From Reclinomonas americana ATCC 50394 (Eukaryota > Jakobida > Jakobea > Jakobida): 22,605 bases of DNA. The notes below the pieces were generated by a model that was not told the origin of the DNA, did not search any database, and saw only the letters and a list, made by a program, of their open reading frames with translations. Numbering within the stretch: the first letter of the stretch is position 1; each line of letters begins with the position of its first letter. A program made the position numbers and the translations under genes. Location: positions 1 through 22,605 of the forward strand of contig PS015172.1 in the NCBI GenBank assembly GCA_048213135.1. The letters run 5' to 3'. Below are positions 20,265 to 22,605 of this stretch, piece by piece.

Positions 20265-22605
20265 TCAGAACAGGTCCAGCTGCTCAAAGAACGTCAGCAT
20301 GCCCTTGGCACGCATGTTCCACAACTTGATGCAGCGGTCCGCCGAACCAGTGGCCAACTGCACCATATGCACGTTAGCAAAGGCAGAGGAATGCGAGACA
20401 CCCACGGCACCAACTCACCACATGTTGATGTGTGGCAAATGCACAGTCATAAATGCCGCCGCCGTGAGCACGGAAACGTACCACTGGCTCACCCGTGGCC
20501 ACCGTGTGCACACTCATGTAGTTGTCGAGGCCGACGGTGAACATGAGTGAGTCCGTGAACTGTGAGAGCACGACGTGAACATCTTCTTGCACATTCAGCA
20601 ACGGGGGTGAGCATGCATAGCCAACATACCTCGATTCCGTGCACTGCGCCACTGTGCACATTGAAGGATCGAAGAATGGCATTGTTGAGGCGCCAATCGC
20701 GCAGCTGTGCACAGACATGCAGTGAGCGGCGAAGCACTCTCAACTGTGCCCTTTCCCTTTCAGTACGCACCTCGACAACACCATCGCACGACGATGAAGC
20801 AATCTGGTTGCCAGTGTCGGCGAGTTTCAGTTTCAACACTGAACTCGTGTGTCCTCGGTAGAGGCTCACACAGTGGCCACTCCGCATGTCCCAGATCTGC
20901 ATCAACGAGGTACTGCATGAACGCATACTCTTCCAGTGCAAACAATGGTTTGTGATCGCACCTTGACACGTCCGTCGTCTCCAGCCGTGGCCAACAACTC
21001 GCCGTCTGAGTTCGGCACAAAAGACGACGTGTAAATGTTCATGGAGTGCGCCGCCTCCAGTGTCGTGACCGCCTGAACACGAAAGGAAAAGAATTATGAG
21101 AAGGCACACAGCGTGCATGGGAGTCGATCGCCGTGCACACCTTGCCCGTCTCCACATCCTGCAAGTAGATGCGCCGGAAACCACCGTATGCAACCTGATT
21201 GCAATGCGTACTCCAGGCCACCGTGCGCAGACACTCGTTCGAGCGGCCAGTGAACGTTGCCATGCATTGCAACTGCATCCGGTTGGCATGTGAATCATAA
21301 CGCACATCCATGGATAACACAAACACATCGCACGTACTTCTCGAATGTTCCACACACGCATGGTGCCATCAGCCGATGCCGACGCCAGCAAATCACCTGC
21401 GCGTCAGTGATGAACACACTGCAACTGAACAAGAGCAGGGGAGAGCAGCAACAGCGCACCAGCAGAGTTGAAAGCAATGTGATGGATGGCCGCGGAATGC
21501 CCAGTGAATACGTGCAACTTCAATGCCTCCTGTGTTATAAAAGAAAAAATGAGTCACAGAGGGAGGAACAACGGAGATGACTGACAACGCACCTTGCCAG
21601 CTGTGCGACATTCAAATTGTGCCCATGATCAAGCAGTACATGCGTGAGTGATACGGAAAAAATGAACTCTTCAATGAGTAGTGAGTTCTGGGAAGCTCAC
21701 CAACATTCCACAGAATGATTTCTGCATACAAGACCATGAGCACGAGTAGCGAAACGTAGCACAAGACAGGCACGCTGCGCAACTCTCGTCATTGCCACCG
21801 GAGCACATGAAGACCTGATCGATGGGGTTGAAGGCCAGTGTGTACACAATGCCACCATCTGTAGAAAACGCGGCGTGAGCGCATGCTTGTCACGAGAAGT
21901 ACAGGGCCACACGCAACGTCCACGACATGTAGACATCAGCATGTCCTTTGGTGTAATGTGTGGTCTGGGCAGTGGATCGTCGGTCGCCATAAACGTCTGG
22001 TTGCGAAACATGCTGGAGCCGGCGGTGCCGACGACGGTTCGGTGAACCGTGGTGTCGGCTGACTCATCGAACCACACATGACTTGGTGAGCCGAGCTCCA
22101 TCCCTGGTGGGGCCAAAGAAAAAAACGATGAGCAAGACACGCCACATACAGAAGCACAGGTCAACAGACGCAGCAACACAGACCAGGAAGGTTGCAGGGA
22201 ATGTTGAACTCGGTTTCCGAGTCGGAGTCGTCGGTTGTCGACGATGCTGTTCCTGACGGCGACGACGACAAGAGAGCCGACTGTGGCACAAGACGATGAG
22301 TGCAACAGCACAGCAGCAACAAGCAGCATGGAGCACTCCACAAACATCGCCAGCTGGTGTTGCTGGCGGCAGCGATGGCGGCGACAGGACAATGCCAGTG
22401 GGTGGGCTCTTGATGGTGGAGGAGCGTGGCGATACCTTGGCCGACACGCATCGACTGGGTGTGTACTTGAGGAAGGCAACATCAGTTGACGCGCGGTCCA
22501 GGAACTGCACACGGTGCGGTGAGCGAGGCAATCGCGATGAGGGAATCAGCAGCAGTAAAAGCGTGCTAACGCACCGACTGGCTGTGAATCATGTCTTGCC
22601 CGGAA
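20265..22605 (-). CDS. Seven-bladed WD40 repeat protein (5' end possibly beyond window)
   Basis: Exons from 5' to 3': 22575 to window edge, 22346-22504, 22184-22280, 21918-22103, 21784-21858, 21701-21721, 21593-21600 (8 bases), 21460-21529, 21338-21396, 21141-21272, 20962-21072, 20771-20896, 20630-20704, 20419-20559, 20265-20357. All joins keep frame. An N-terminal region of about 180 residues is Ser/Pro/acidic and disordered in part (TDDSDSETEFNIP). Seven blades follow, starting GHGGIVYTLAFNP, GHSAAIHHIAFN, GRSNECLRTVAW, AHSMNIYTSSFVP, GHTSSVLKLKLA, VHSGAVHGIEF and AHGGGIYDCAF; clear WD-type ends are KIILWNV, TMRVWNI, RVKIWDM and CIKLWNM. The protein ends 15 residues after blade 7. A closed propeller acting as a protein-interaction platform is expected; the partner complex is unknown. 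An in-frame ATG at 22590-22592 (MIHSQS) could be the start, but the frame is open to the edge. Confidence 0.87.

Noticed and set aside
1-22605. Alternative genetic code (for example UGA as sense) to explain interrupted frames
   Set aside because: All interruptions are explained by GT-AG introns with matching phases, and TGA and TAG end the recognised genes at the expected places.
1-22605. tRNA, rRNA, transposase or reverse transcriptase
   Set aside because: I looked for characteristic motifs on both strands and saw none; a tRNAscan or profile search would be needed to exclude a diverged copy.

Overview
The window is nuclear DNA from an intron-rich, gene-dense eukaryote, most likely a unicellular protist. 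No feature identifies the lineage. Nearly every gene is cut by short GT-AG introns (about 46-90 bases). Intergenic spaces are tiny, no bacterial operon signals, rRNA or tRNA are seen, and CA/GT, GA/CT and poly-proline/threonine simple repeats are everywhere. Five N runs break the assembly: three long gaps (5374-5983, 11187-11985, 19587-20211) and two 20-N joins (14730-14749, 18593-18612). Because of the introns, long single-frame ORFs are mostly misleading, so I rebuilt exons by hand using reading frame, splice signals and protein-family similarity.

Layout, left to right. (1) 119-3829 (+): a Ser/Thr/Pro-rich protein of unknown function spread over about 25 small exons. (2) 3873-5042 (+): a two-exon DUF1152 family protein. 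(3) 5053-7613 (-): a complete eight-exon low-specificity threonine aldolase whose last intron holds the first gap. (4) 7665-12779 (+): a DEAH/RHA-type RNA helicase with a C-terminal region that looks like double-stranded-RNA-binding modules. It starts only 51 bases from the aldolase start, so the two share a promoter region. (5) 13066-14997 (-): a TBC-domain Rab GTPase-activating protein, with both catalytic fingers intact. (6) 15689 to the 18593 gap (+): a Ser/Ala/Thr-rich unknown protein. (7) 18613-19439 (-): a fragment of another unknown protein with a poly-Gln tract. (8) 20265 to the window edge (-): a seven-bladed WD40 propeller protein.

The genes do not form an obvious pathway; this is ordinary mixed eukaryotic gene order. 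The most interesting signals are in the gene architecture. A GTTGCG 5' splice site recurs in six genes and is the commonest donor hexamer here. Gene 1 carries an apparently unbroken series of phase-2 introns around about twenty consecutive exons, each a multiple of three long. An 8-base microexon sits in the WD40 gene. Dinucleotide microsatellites form parts of several splice sites. Two convergent genes have stop codons separated by ten bases.
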